The notes: generated by a model not told the origin, from the letters alone. Numbered from the stretch's first letter, positions 23,811 to 32,382 are shown. The stretch is 36,494 nucleotides of DNA from JBPOJN01 sp052033505 (GCA_052033505.1 JBPOJN010000048.1:1-36494); one strand, 5' to 3'. Made by a program: numbers and translations.

Positions 23811-24464
23811 ATGAAGAAGAAAACCAAGCCCAAAAACGCTCCTCGGAACCCTTCCCGCAATCCTTTAAAGACGCGAGAATCCATACTCGAAGCCGCCCAA
23901 GCCCTCTTCGCCGCGAGCGGGTTCCACGGCGCCGGATTGAACGACATCTGCAAGAAGGCCCGCATCAACAAACGCATGATCTATCATTATTTCGGCGACA
24001 AAGAGGCCCTTTACCTGGCCGTGCATCGCCGCGGATGGGAAGAGCTGGGCGCTTGGTTTGTGGAAAAACTCGCCGGCACAGATACGAAAAATAATCTCCT
24101 CCTCGAGGCATTGGGCGTTTTTCATGATTTCATCGCGTCGCGCCAGATCTTCGTGCGCTTGCTGATGTGGGACGGACTGGAAGGCGGCAAGGCCTCACGG
24201 GCCTTATGGACGGACATGCGCGGACCGATTTACCGGCAACTCGAATCCTTGGTTGTCGCGGCTCAAAAGGACGGTTTGGTGCCCAAAGACCTGAAGGCGG
24301 GTCACCTCATCATCAGCTTCATGGGCGCGATCGCCTTTTACTTTTCGCACGCGCATACGATGGTGGATATTTTTCACAAAGATCCCTTGTCGGCCGGAGC
24401 GGTCGTGGAACGCAAAGAACAGATCTTAAACTTATTCCAAAAACTCACGGGACCGGCGACATGA
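23811..24464 (+). CDS. TetR-family transcriptional repressor
   Basis: A 217-residue regulator. A basic, proline-rich N-terminal arm (1-20) precedes the DNA-binding domain (about 21-66: TRESILEAAQALFAASGFHG, then LNDICKKARINKRMIYHYFG). The C-terminal helices form the ligand and dimer domain; it contains VRLLMWDGLEGG and is of the type seen in acyl-CoA or hydrophobic-ligand sensors. No Shine-Dalgarno sequence precedes ATG 23811; operator 2 ends six bases before it. It is divergent from the fatty acid hydroxylase and overlaps the next gene by four bases (ATGA). It probably represses both directions and responds to a lipid-related ligand. Confidence 0.9.
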   Translation: MKKKTKPKNAPRNPSRNPLKTRESILEAAQALFAASGFHGAGLNDICKKARINKRMIYHYFGDKEALYLAVHRRGWEELGAWFVEKLAGTDTKNNLLLEALGVFHDFIASRQIFVRLLMWDGLEGGKASRALWTDMRGPIYRQLESLVVAAQKDGLVPKDLKAGHLIISFMGAIAFYFSHAHTMVDIFHKDPLSAGAVVERKEQILNLFQKLTGPAT

Positions 24465-25222
24465 ATTCCGACGCAGTCTCTGTAAAGGCGGCTTTCGTAT
24501 ATGCGTTGACCGCCGAAGTGCGTCCCCTGCTTCGAAAATCGTCCCTTCATCGAAGAATCGACCTCATCCTCGCAGGGGAAAAGATCACGATTCAATTCGC
24601 GACTTTTGAAAAAATACAGGTCGCTTTCTGCCGCACGGGAATCGGCATCGCGCGCGCGCACGAAGCCGCCGAAAAACTTCTCGAATACACACGGCCGGAG
24701 ATCCTGATCTCACTCGGTTGCGCGGGCGCTTCTCTTCCCGATCTACGGACGGGCGATTTGATATTACCCGATACAATCCTCTCAGAGACGCCGACCGATC
24801 GCTTTTTGACGAGTCACAGAGCTTTCTTAGAAAAAATCGCAGCGGAAGAAAAAATCCCCCATCGCACCGGCGCTCTGATGACGCTTTGGAACATAGCGGG
24901 AAAACCTGAAAAAGAAGCGGCGGGACATAAAGGCGCCGTCGCCGTGGACATGGAGACGGCAGCCGTCGCGGCGATCGCGGAGAAGGCCGGCATCCCCCTA
25001 GTTTCTCTGCGCATGATTTTTGATTCCTTAGAAGAGCCCCTCATGTCGGAGGAACCCTTCGACGAAGCGCATCCGATCGCTTATCTTTTGAGGAATCCTA
25101 AAATCATCCTGAAAATTCCCCGCTACGCTCTCATGAACGCTCTCTGCGGGAAAAATCTTTTAAGGGTCGTTTCGCGATTTGTAGAATCACTGCCTTCTTT
25201 GCAAGCCGAGACTCTTTTTTAG
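24461..25222 (+). CDS. Nucleoside phosphorylase-like protein (MTAN/HpnG-like)
   Basis: A 253-residue member of the purine nucleoside phosphorylase / MTA-SAH nucleosidase superfamily. It shows the glycine loop (SLGCAGASLPDLRTGDLILPD, residues 84-104), the ribose-binding AVDMETAAVAAIAEKAGIPL with E165, and LRMIFDSLEEP, in which D188 matches the catalytic acid of nucleosidases. The first half fits FVYALTAEVRPLL. It resembles hopanoid-associated phosphorylases (HpnG), but no other hopanoid gene is visible, so nucleosidase is equally possible. ATG 24461 overlaps the tetR stop by four bases, so it is translated with the regulator and co-regulated. Confidence 0.7.
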   Translation: MNSDAVSVKAAFVYALTAEVRPLLRKSSLHRRIDLILAGEKITIQFATFEKIQVAFCRTGIGIARAHEAAEKLLEYTRPEILISLGCAGASLPDLRTGDLILPDTILSETPTDRFLTSHRAFLEKIAAEEKIPHRTGALMTLWNIAGKPEKEAAGHKGAVAVDMETAAVAAIAEKAGIPLVSLRMIFDSLEEPLMSEEPFDEAHPIAYLLRNPKIILKIPRYALMNALCGKNLLRVVSRFVESLPSLQAETLF

Positions 25223-25322
25223 GCAGGTCTTTCTCAATCTTCGCAGCAATATCAAGCGGGCCTAGCTTTTTCTGAATTGGCAAACCTTTTGCAGAGTGAA
25301 CCTACTAACACAGGAGAAAATT

Positions 25323-25748
25323 ATGAGCCTAAACACGTCGTCAACACAGATTCCTCGTAGCCTCGCCATCACTCTCGGAGTCCTCGTAGGATCCGGATGC
25401 GGGCCGCTGCCACAAGAGACATTGCGCGCAAAGGATCCGGCTCGTTTGGCTGCGATTGAAAAAGGTTGTCGTGAAACACACAGGGGAGACAAGCCCCTCG
25501 TCATCGAAAATTGCATCGATACACAGGTGAGATTAAGCCTGAACCCTCCTCCGCCTCCGAAACCAGCTTCCTGTCAGGATCAGTTTCTATCGGGACAACT
25601 CAAAGGCCAGGGCTTTGCGATTTGCTTAACTCAGGAGTCCAAACCCTTTGCCGTCTCTATCTCGAGTTCATTACCACCGGCACTCCTCTGCCGTGATCTT
25701 AAAGGACCGGCCTTCGGAGAATGCGTTAGTCGGCAGTCTCCTCGCTGA
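25323..25748 (+). CDS. Putative small lipoprotein
   Basis: 141 residues, not recognised. The N-terminal hydrophobic stretch SLAITLGVLVGSGCGPLP ends at a lipobox-like GSGC, although the -3 residue is Gly rather than Leu. The mature part has several cysteines and a proline run (NPPPPPKPASC). The AGGAG (25312-25316) before ATG 25323 fixes the start. The 100 bases upstream show no clear promoter. The 3' end overlaps the convergent metH by 23 bases. Confidence 0.65.
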   Translation: MSLNTSSTQIPRSLAITLGVLVGSGCGPLPQETLRAKDPARLAAIEKGCRETHRGDKPLVIENCIDTQVRLSLNPPPPPKPASCQDQFLSGQLKGQGFAICLTQESKPFAVSISSSLPPALLCRDLKGPAFGECVSRQSPR

Positions 25749-28700
25749 TATCTCCTACACTGAAATACTTGGCATCCGGGTGACGAAACACGATCGCCGA
25801 CACGCTCGCTTCGGGCTCCATCATCATACCTTCGGTGAGCTCAACCCCGATGTCTTCGGGGCGAATCAATTTCCAGATGCCGGCTTGATCGTCCAAGTTC
25901 GGACAGGCGGGGTAACCGAAGCTGTAGCGTTTGCCTCGATATTTCGCGGTAAGTCTCTGCGCCATTGTCAGGTCGGAGGGATCGGGGAAGCCCCAGTCTT
26001 CGCGTAAACGGCGATGCAGCCACTCGGCGGAAGCTTCGGCGGTCTCCAACCCTAAAGCTTGAAGCGCGTGCGATTTTAAATATTCACCAGCGGACTTGTA
26101 AGCTTCCGAACGTTCGCGAATCCCCTGCCCTGCTCCGACGACGAAAAGCGCAATATGATCGCGTCGCCCGTCTTTCGGCGGCAAGACATAATCCGCGAGG
26201 CACAAACCGTCGGCTTTACGCTGCCTCGGGAAACGGAACGTGTGGATCGGGCTCTTGCCGTTGGGTTCGAATAAATGGATGCGATTCCCTTCGCTCTCAG
26301 CCTCGAAAAAACGCCAGACGGCTTTGGGCTTAATAATCTTCGCGGCTTCGACCTTGATCTCTTCCATGCGCTCGTTCAGCTCGATCGCCTTCGGATCGCG
26401 GTCGGCGAGCTTCTGTTCGAAATTGCCTTTGAAGCCCAGGTGCTTCGCATACAGCATTTGCGGATTGATGTAGGACCAGATCTCCTTCAACTGCGGGATG
26501 TCGCGAAGCTTGCGGTCCGTATACGGCGCCGGGGGAATCGGAATTTCCGTGGAAACGCGCGCGCTGCGGATTTCCGTCTCGGGCGGAAGCTCCACAGCCG
26601 GGCGGTCGCTGACCGCTGAAGTCGGCAGAGTTTTATAGCCTTCGAGAAGGATCTTTTTGGAATCCTCTTTCATCAAATCGTTCGCGAGCCTCAAACCCGT
26701 CATGGCGTCTTTGGCGTAGAGCACAAGGTCTTCGTAACTCGGCGCTATTTTCGAGCGCGTGAATTTATCGGAGAGCGCAGCACCTCCAACGAGCATCGGC
26801 ACTTGGATGCCGGCGGCTTTCAAGTCGCCGGCGGTGATCACCATTTGCTGCGCGGATTTCACCAGAAGTCCCGAGAGACCAATGATGTCCGGCTTGTGTT
26901 GATGATACGCATTGATGAGCTCTTCCGGCGGGACCTTGATGCCGAGATTCACGACTTCGTAGCCGTTATTGTTCAAAATAATTTCGACCAAGTTCTTCCC
27001 GATGTCATGCACGTCACCCTTGACCGTCGCGAGCAGGATCTTTCCCTTCGTCGCGGTCTCGGATTTTTCCATGAATTGTTCGAGGTGCCCGACCGCGGCT
27101 TTCATGGCTTCGGCCGACTGTAAAACTTCAGCGACGATAAGTTCGTTGTTATTGAAGAGCCGTCCGACCTCGGCCATGCCCGTCATGAGAGGACCATTGA
27201 TGATGTCCAAGGGCCTCGCGCCTTCGGCGCGTTTGAGATCCAAGTCAGGAACGAGTCCGTCTTTCGTGCCTTGGATGATGTATTGGGCGAGACGTTCGTC
27301 GAGCGGCAGGGATTTCGAGGCGGCCTTTTCTTTTTTGACGGCGGTGCGGTAAAACTCGGCGACGGAGGCGATATTAGCCTGATTGATGGCGATGCGCTCC
27401 TCGGGAGATTGATGGCGCCAATCGTCTTTTTTATCGGCCCAATTGAACAATAATTTTTCCGCCAGCCTCTTCTCTTCCTCAGGAATGCCCGCGAACCTTT
27501 CGAGCTTTTCCGCGTTCACGATCGCGAGATCGAGGCCGGCTTTCGTGCAATGGTAGAGAAAGACGGAATTGATCACTTCGCGCGCGGCGGGGGGCAGGCC
27601 GAACGAAATATTCGAGATCCCCAAGACGGTTTTGACGCCGGGAATTTTTTCTTTGATGAGCCGAATACCCTCAATCGTCTCGACCGCGCCGCCGATATAA
27701 TTCGCGTCGCCCGTCGCGGTCGGAAATACCAATGGGTCGAAAACGATGTCTTCCGCACGCACGCCGTATTTCTCTGTGAGCAATTTAAACGAACGTTCGG
27801 CGACTGCGAGTTTCCGCTCGCGCGTAAACGCCTGGGCTTGAAGAGGATCTTCATCGATACAGCCCACTACCACCGCGGCGCCGTACGTACGCAAAAGCGG
27901 GCAGATTCTTTCGAATTTTTCTTCGCCATCCTCGAGATTGATCGAGTTTATGATCGCCTTGCCCTGGCTGTAGGTCAGCGATTTCTCGATCGCCTTCGGG
28001 TCGGTCGTGTCGATCATCAGCGGCGCTTTGATCTTGCGGATGAGCTTGTCGTAAAAGGGATCGATGTCGGGAAGTTCGTCGCGATCGGTCGACTGGAGAC
28101 AGACGTCGATGATGTGGGCGCCGTTTTTGACCTGGCGGCGCGCGATCTCGGTCGCTTCTTCCCATTTTTCGGAATTGACCAAGTCTTTGAACAGCCGCGA
28201 CCCGATCACGTTCGTGCGTTCGCCGACGATCAAGGGGCGGTTGTCGTCCGTCGCTTCAACGACTTCGATGCCGCTGTAAAAAGACCTCACCCCATCCGCC
28301 TTAGGCGGACTCTCCTTCGTAAGGAGAGGGAGTTTTCTTGGTTGCTTTCCAACGACCATTTGCGCGATCGCCGCGATGTGTTTTTCGGTCGTGCCACAGC
28401 ACCCGCCGACGATGTTGAGCCAGCCGTTGTCGGCAAACCTCGCAAGTTGGCGCGCCAACGACTCAGGAGTTTCCAAATACTCGCCTTCTTCGTTCGGCAG
28501 GCCGGCGTTCGGATAACACGACACCGCGAAATCCGTCATTTCATGGATCGTACGGACGTGATCCGTCATGAATTCCGGGCCGGTCGCGCAATTGAGCCCT
28601 ATGGCGAGCAGCGGCAAATGCGCGAGGGAAACGACCAAGGCATCGGCCGCCTGACCCGCGAGCATCGTACCCATGGGTTCGATGGTGCCGGAGACAATGA

Positions 28701-29283
28701 TCGGCCGCGTGACTTTTAATTCATCAAAAGCTTTCCGAATACCGATCGTCGCGGCTTTGATATTGCGTGTGTCTTGTGAAGTTTCGATCAGCAGGAGATC
28801 GACGCCACCCTCGAGCAAGCCCACCGTCTGCACCCGGAAATTCTCGATCAATTGATCGAAAGTCACGCCACCGGTCACCGTGATCGACTTGGTCGTCGGC
28901 CCCATCGAACCGGCTACGAACCTGGGTTTTTCAGACGTCGAAAATTCTTTAGCCGCCTGTGCCGCAAGCTCCGCGGCCTTTTTATTGATCTCGTGCGCCT
29001 TATCGCCCAATCCGTATTCGGCCAATACCAACGGGGTCGCCCCGAACGTATTCGTCTCGACGATGTCGGCGCCGGCTTCGAAATATTTGCGGTGAATGTC
29101 GAGAATCACGTCGGGACGCGTGAGGACTAAGTTTTCGTTGCATCCTTCGAGATCTACGCCGCCGAAATCCTTAGCCGTCAGATCGCGTTGCTGCAGCATC
29201 GTACCCATCGCGCCGTCGAGCACGAGGATGCGGCGGGACATTAGTTCTAAAATCTGCGAAGTTTTATCGGGCGCAAGGGACAT
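25726..29283 (-). CDS. metH: Cobalamin-dependent methionine synthase
   Basis: Transfers a methyl group from methyltetrahydrofolate through cobalamin to homocysteine; 1185 residues, full length. The homocysteine domain (1-315) has zinc ligands C232 (GLNCATGPE) and C295/C296 (GGCCGTTEKHI). The folate domain (about 350-640) begins IVGERTNVIGSRLFKD. The cobalamin domain has cap helices (from about 655) and DVHDIGKN (757-764) with the axial H759, then GLSGLLVKS. The activation domain (about 905-1185) carries the S-adenosylmethionine-binding RYSFGYPACPNLDDQ. The linker between the first two domains (319-330) is encoded by two hairpins and appears about nine residues longer than in E. coli MetH. It starts one base after the upstream lipoprotein stop, with a weak ribosome site. 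Confidence 0.97.
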   Translation of the reverse strand: MSLAPDKTSQILELMSRRILVLDGAMGTMLQQRDLTAKDFGGVDLEGCNENLVLTRPDVILDIHRKYFEAGADIVETNTFGATPLVLAEYGLGDKAHEINKKAAELAAQAAKEFSTSEKPRFVAGSMGPTTKSITVTGGVTFDQLIENFRVQTVGLLEGGVDLLLIETSQDTRNIKAATIGIRKAFDELKVTRPIIVSGTIEPMGTMLAGQAADALVVSLAHLPLLAIGLNCATGPEFMTDHVRTIHEMTDFAVSCYPNAGLPNEEGEYLETPESLARQLARFADNGWLNIVGGCCGTTEKHIAAIAQMVVGKQPRKLPLLTKESPPKADGVRSFYSGIEVVEATDDNRPLIVGERTNVIGSRLFKDLVNSEKWEEATEIARRQVKNGAHIIDVCLQSTDRDELPDIDPFYDKLIRKIKAPLMIDTTDPKAIEKSLTYSQGKAIINSINLEDGEEKFERICPLLRTYGAAVVVGCIDEDPLQAQAFTRERKLAVAERSFKLLTEKYGVRAEDIVFDPLVFPTATGDANYIGGAVETIEGIRLIKEKIPGVKTVLGISNISFGLPPAAREVINSVFLYHCTKAGLDLAIVNAEKLERFAGIPEEEKRLAEKLLFNWADKKDDWRHQSPEERIAINQANIASVAEFYRTAVKKEKAASKSLPLDERLAQYIIQGTKDGLVPDLDLKRAEGARPLDIINGPLMTGMAEVGRLFNNNELIVAEVLQSAEAMKAAVGHLEQFMEKSETATKGKILLATVKGDVHDIGKNLVEIILNNNGYEVVNLGIKVPPEELINAYHQHKPDIIGLSGLLVKSAQQMVITAGDLKAAGIQVPMLVGGAALSDKFTRSKIAPSYEDLVLYAKDAMTGLRLANDLMKEDSKKILLEGYKTLPTSAVSDRPAVELPPETEIRSARVSTEIPIPPAPYTDRKLRDIPQLKEIWSYINPQMLYAKHLGFKGNFEQKLADRDPKAIELNERMEEIKVEAAKIIKPKAVWRFFEAESEGNRIHLFEPNGKSPIHTFRFPRQRKADGLCLADYVLPPKDGRRDHIALFVVGAGQGIRERSEAYKSAGEYLKSHALQALGLETAEASAEWLHRRLREDWGFPDPSDLTMAQRLTAKYRGKRYSFGYPACPNLDDQAGIWKLIRPEDIGVELTEGMMMEPEASVSAIVFRHPDAKYFSVGDISEETAD
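28295..28328. repeat. Double-hairpin palindromic element inside metH
   Basis: Two perfect hairpins lie back to back in the coding sequence: TCCGCCTTAGGCGGA (28295-28309) and CTCTCCTT-CGT-AAGGAGAG (28310-28328). They encode residues 319-330 of MetH (PLLTKESPPKAD), in the linker between homocysteine and folate domains. The flanking CCTCACCCC and GGGAG resemble intergenic palindromic repeats of many proteobacteria. No second copy was noticed in the window. Confidence 0.7.
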
Positions 29284-29284
29284 T

Positions 29285-29614
29285 TTAATCTCTGGGGTTG
29301 TAATCGTAATATTCGTCGGCGTCCAAACGGTAGTCGTGATTTTTATCGTATTTCCAGACGTTGCCCATGCCTTGATAATACCCGCGCGCCATTTGGAGCC
29401 GGACGCGCTCTTCGGCGTCCAGCCGGCCGTTTTTATTGAGATCGAACTGCTTCTCGAATTTGCCGATCGGCTTCGAGGTCCAGCGCTTAATCTGATGGGC
29501 GGCGACTTTTTTCGAAACCGAGTCCGGCTCCAGAACTTCTTCCGTCACGACGGGCAACATGTAGGTACAACCCATGAAAAATAAAAGTATGGCGGCGAGA
29601 AACGGTATTTTCAT
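29285..29614 (-). CDS. EF-hand lipoprotein
   Basis: A 109-residue putative lipoprotein. The signal sequence is MKIPFLAAILLFFMGC, with C16 as the probable lipidated residue (-1 Gly, -3 Phe, a relaxed lipobox). The mature part contains two EF-hand-like loops, FDLNKNGRLDAEE and YDKNHDYRLDADE, with Asp/Asn at positions 1, 3 and 5 and a final Glu, suggesting calcium binding at the cell surface or periplasm. No strong ribosome site precedes ATG 29614; an in-frame extension upstream lacks signal-peptide character. It ends one base before metH and is probably co-transcribed, though no functional link is evident. Confidence 0.75.
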   Translation of the reverse strand: MKIPFLAAILLFFMGCTYMLPVVTEEVLEPDSVSKKVAAHQIKRWTSKPIGKFEKQFDLNKNGRLDAEERVRLQMARGYYQGMGNVWKYDKNHDYRLDADEYYDYNPRD

Positions 29615-29688
29615 GAGTACATCAGATGAAGGGCCAACGGGGAGAGTCCGCCAGGGGCGGAGGCATCTCTCTCTCAATTTAAATTGTG

Positions 29689-29761
<73 letters not shown>

Positions 29762-29803
29762 GGTACCGACGGGGACCTTCTTTCACTTAATTTTTTGGGG
29801 AAA

Positions 29804-30187
29804 TCAAACAGAGAATGAATGGCCGCATCCACACGACCCGCTGGCGTTCGGGTTTTGGACCACGAAGCCGGAGCCGCGGAAGTCTTCCACCCAGTCGATC
29901 GTGGCGCCTTTGAGGTAGGGCAGGCTCACCGGATCCAAGACCACTTTGACGCCATTCACTTCGGAAGTTTGATCGTCGTCTCGCATTTCATCGAGGGTAA
30001 AGCCGTATTGAAATCCTGAACAACCTCCACCCTGCACATAAACCCGAAAATGAGTCGCTTTCTGATCCTTATTATTCGCCGTAAAACTTCTCACTTTTTG
30101 AACGGCATTCTCGGTCAAATTCATCACCAGACCGAAATCACCAATCGCATGTGGCACAGACGTCGTAACTTCTTGGGTTGACTCCAT
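29804..30187 (-). CDS. Iron-sulfur cluster carrier, ErpA/IscA (A-type) protein
   Basis: A 127-residue A-type carrier that delivers Fe-S clusters to apoproteins. The three conserved cysteines are C56 (GGGCSGFQYGF) and C119/C121 (GSCGCGHSF). LTENAVQKVRSF opens the domain and VDP/LDPVSLPYLKGATIDW matches the core. About 20 residues precede the usual start of the family. ATG 30187 was chosen because AAGGAG lies at proper distance; an ATG at 30193 abuts that site. The C-terminal GCGHSFSV resembles ErpA more than SufA, but no isc or suf operon lies nearby to decide. Confidence 0.92.
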   Translation of the reverse strand: MESTQEVTTSVPHAIGDFGLVMNLTENAVQKVRSFTANNKDQKATHFRVYVQGGGCSGFQYGFTLDEMRDDDQTSEVNGVKVVLDPVSLPYLKGATIDWVEDFRGSGFVVQNPNASGSCGCGHSFSV

Positions 30188-30263
30188 AACCATCTCCTTA
30201 ATTTTCTTCTAATATAGTTCGTTCTTCTCCAGTGGCGCAAGGAGGAAGTATTTCGAGGTGAAA

Positions 30264-30590
30264 TCACGACAATCGAAACTTTTCAATCCGGCGCAATAAG
30301 CCAATGAATTTTTCACCTGAACTCGAGAGCCTATATTCTACCTTAGGCGGGATGACCGGATAAACTGTCTTCGTCACCAAGTGATACCGACAAAGTTTGG
30401 CAAGCCTCTGATTTAACACTTTCGTTGAGATACCTCGGATACATTTTTGCAAAACTCCTGGCCTTCGGTATCCCGAATCAATGGCTTTGAGCACGGCTAA
30501 AGACCATTTACATCCGGCGATATCGCTAAAAATTTCCAAAACACTTCTTGGAGGTGAACATTTCTCTACGACTTTCATAAGTTGTACCAT
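30264..30590 (-). CDS. HxlR-family transcriptional regulator, possibly redox-sensing
   Basis: A 108-residue winged-helix regulator. HxlR signatures: IFSDIAGCKWSLAVLKAI, then GVLQKCIRGISTKVLNQRLAKL (recognition helix) and VTKTVYPVIPPKVEYRLSSSG (wing). Cysteines at 11, 27, 50 and 67; the N-terminal C11 is near the position of the sensing cysteine in YodB/HypR-type members. ATG 30590 has AGGA five bases upstream; ATG 30578 is an alternative. It is divergent from the thioredoxin-like gene across a 79-base gap containing a perfect dyad, which suggests it controls that gene and itself. Confidence 0.88.
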   Translation of the reverse strand: MVQLMKVVEKCSPPRSVLEIFSDIAGCKWSLAVLKAIDSGYRRPGVLQKCIRGISTKVLNQRLAKLCRYHLVTKTVYPVIPPKVEYRLSSSGEKFIGLLRRIEKFRLS

Positions 30591-30609
30591 TTGGTTCCTG
30601 CCTTACCTA

Positions 30610-30623
30610 CAAGTACCTACTTG
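30610..30623. promoter_or_regulatory. Dyad in the hxlR-thioredoxin divergent region
   Basis: CAAGTA-CC-TACTTG is a perfect inverted repeat with a two-base centre. GTAGGTA also repeats directly with 10-base spacing on the minus strand. A TTGCAA (30621-30626) overlapping its right edge could be the -35 of the thioredoxin-like gene, with TACGTA (30644-30649) as a weak -10. HxlR proteins bind such sites. Confidence 0.55.
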
Positions 30624-30669
30624 CAACAAACACGGATCTTCCTTACGTAGGCAGAAACAAGGAGATTTT

Positions 30670-30906
30670 ATGACAACGAAAGCTACCTTCTACCATGCAG
30701 GATGTCCAGTTTGCGTAGACGCAGAACAAGTTTTGGCTCTCTCATTGAACCCAACTCAATACGAGGTGGAGATCGTTCATCTGGGTCAATCCAAAAATCG
30801 CATTTCAGAAGCCGAGAAGAATGGAGTCAAGTCCGTTCCCGCTTTGGTCATCGAGGGGAAACCTTATCACATTAATTTTGGGGCCTCACTTGAGGCTCTG
30901 AAATAA
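30670..30906 (+). CDS. Thioredoxin/glutaredoxin-like small CxxC protein
   Basis: A 78-residue thioredoxin-fold protein. The active site is C12-P-V-C15 (YHAGCPVCVDAEQVL) near the end of the first strand, and SVPALVIEGKPYHIN has the cis-proline position. It is shorter than thioredoxin and near the size of glutaredoxins and NrdH. AAGGAG (30659-30664) before ATG 30670 fixes the start; the frame runs upstream through the regulator gene, which is spurious. Divergence from an HxlR regulator suggests induction by thiol or electrophile stress. Its reductant and substrates are unknown. Confidence 0.82.
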   Translation: MTTKATFYHAGCPVCVDAEQVLALSLNPTQYEVEIVHLGQSKNRISEAEKNGVKSVPALVIEGKPYHINFGASLEALK

Positions 30907-30926
30907 GCCTCTGCTTTTCCCTACAA

Positions 30927-31676
30927 TCATGGACGCAAGGCAGAAGTGGAGTCTTTTACTTGCAGACGCTGAATGATCCTCGAGACGGAGGCTCGGATCA
31001 CCAGGAGAAGTCCTGGTTGATGAGCCGGAGGGATCAACGAAAAAACCTCTTGTTTCAATTTTTCTTCGGTCAACTCGTTCAATCTTCCCTTTAAAAGCTC
31101 CGCCGATTCCGCCATCGTCACTTTTTTGGGCTTTGCACGCATGATTTCCAGTCGGGACAGACGGCCTTGAAGGGTCGCTATATCAAAGGGCGTCAAGGGT
31201 TCGAAAAGGGAGAGGTCGTACAAATCGCGACTGACTTTTCTTTCCAAGCACGCGGCAATTTTATTGGCGAACGCCTCCGCGGGGGCCATCACTCGGACCA
31301 CGCGGCCACTCAATGCATAGAGGTTTGAAATTTTCGCGGTGGAAACCGGTTCTGGCGGCAAATGGAGAGACGGCACGACCGAAATTTCTAATGTCGCTTG
31401 AACTTTGTTCTTCTGGTCGATGACGTCGATAAAAATGCCGCGCGAATTCAAATCCTTCCGCGTGATCTTAAGATCGGGAATTTCCTCTAAAGCCGTCACG
31501 ACACGCCGGACGAGGGTCTTTTTAGACTCCTTCGAGAGCAGTACGAAATCCAGATCCTGCGTGTAGCGTGGGCTGTCGAGCAGCCGTAACAACATCCCCC
31601 CTCTCAGGATCAAGTCGTCCTTCAGGCGCTCGGCGAGATGATTTAAGATCTCGATTAAAATTTTTTCAGCCGACAT
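30927..31676 (-). CDS. AbiEii-type nucleotidyltransferase toxin
   Basis: A 249-residue toxin of the AbiEii / nucleotidyltransferase family (type IV toxin-antitoxin). The motif GGMLLRLLDSPRYTQDLDFV has the paired aspartates D41 and D43, matching the family's GS/GG-x9-DxD pattern. Later motifs are LEISVVP and the helical AFANKIAACLERKVSRDLYD, typical of AbiEii domains. Such enzymes are reported to modify tRNA or to cause abortive infection. ATG 31676 lies 11 bases inside the end of the antitoxin gene, so they are coupled. It is convergent with the thioredoxin-like gene, 20 bases apart. Confidence 0.87.
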   Translation of the reverse strand: MSAEKILIEILNHLAERLKDDLILRGGMLLRLLDSPRYTQDLDFVLLSKESKKTLVRRVVTALEEIPDLKITRKDLNSRGIFIDVIDQKNKVQATLEISVVPSLHLPPEPVSTAKISNLYALSGRVVRVMAPAEAFANKIAACLERKVSRDLYDLSLFEPLTPFDIATLQGRLSRLEIMRAKPKKVTMAESAELLKGRLNELTEEKLKQEVFSLIPPAHQPGLLLVIRASVSRIIQRLQVKDSTSALRP

Positions 31677-32286
31677 TTTTCAGTCTCCCTTCGACAAAGG
31701 TTCGGAAACGAGGATTACGGTATTTCTTCAAATACCGGCGTAGTTTCGCGTGGTCCAGCTTGGACACGTTCACTTCGCTCAGCGGATCGATCGCAAAACG
31801 GGCTCCCTTCGCGTAAAAATAAAGCAGGTCGAGGTATGCCTTTTCCGAATCCGCCACGGCAACGCCGTTACTCAGTCGGTTTGTTCCGAAAGTCAGATCT
31901 TTACGGATGGAAAAAAACTGCAAAGTTCCTGCCGGCGTTTCCAAAATTTTTCTCCCTATCCCGACATAAACAAAAGACACGGAACGCTGAGGCGTGGTCC
32001 CGATCAACAGGTTTTTCGCTAAGATCGAATCCATCGATACGTAGGCGTTTCCCCTCAGCCGGACTCCCAGTTGCCAAAGATCCGGTGCTTTTGTGATGTA
32101 GTATCCTCTCTGCACCTTTGAAAGAAGCCCGTCCCGGATCAGTCGTTTAATAATCCTTTTATTTTGCTGCTGGGAGCCTGTACCGATCAAATTGCAAAGA
32201 TCCGCGAAAGAAAACACGCCGCCCAAATCCGCGCCTAGCTTTTGAAGCCTTTCCCACAATATCGCGACCGACAGCTTCTTTTTCAT
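31666..32286 (-). CDS. AbiEi-type antitoxin / transcriptional repressor
   Basis: A 206-residue partner of the AbiEii toxin. An N-terminal winged helix (about 8-66: VFSFADLCNLIGTGSQQQNK, then RLIRDGLLSKVQRGYYI) binds DNA. The C-terminal domain (AbiEi_1-like) has YVSMDSILAKNLLIGTTPQR, VYVGIGRK and ADSEKAYLDLLYFYAKG. ATG 32286 was preferred; an in-frame GTG at 32295 would add three residues, and neither has a Shine-Dalgarno sequence. A large inverted repeat lies about 46 bases upstream. Known AbiEi proteins repress their operon through inverted repeats there. Confidence 0.85.
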   Translation of the reverse strand: MKKKLSVAILWERLQKLGADLGGVFSFADLCNLIGTGSQQQNKRIIKRLIRDGLLSKVQRGYYITKAPDLWQLGVRLRGNAYVSMDSILAKNLLIGTTPQRSVSFVYVGIGRKILETPAGTLQFFSIRKDLTFGTNRLSNGVAVADSEKAYLDLLYFYAKGARFAIDPLSEVNVSKLDHAKLRRYLKKYRNPRFRTFVEGRLKNVG

Positions 32287-32331
32287 AATACACACTAAGT
32301 ATCACAAATTGACCCTTTTTGCATAGTATGA

Positions 32332-32382
32332 TTCATAGTGCAGAGTAAGTGTCTATTTTATGCACTTACCCTCTACTATGAA
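32332..32382. promoter_or_regulatory. Large inverted repeat upstream of the AbiE operon
   Basis: Two 20-base arms (32332-32351 and 32363-32382) match at 17 of 20 positions, with TTCATAGT/ACTATGAA and TAAGTG/CACTTA as perfect blocks around an 11-base centre. CATAGT recurs at 32322-32327. It lies between abiEi and queG, where AbiEi autorepression is expected. A promoter could not be placed with confidence. Confidence 0.6.

Noticed and set aside
25841..28855. Long open frames opposite metH, including one of 389 codons
   Set aside because: They are antisense shadows caused by GC-rich codon use. The metH frame is complete and contains all family motifs.
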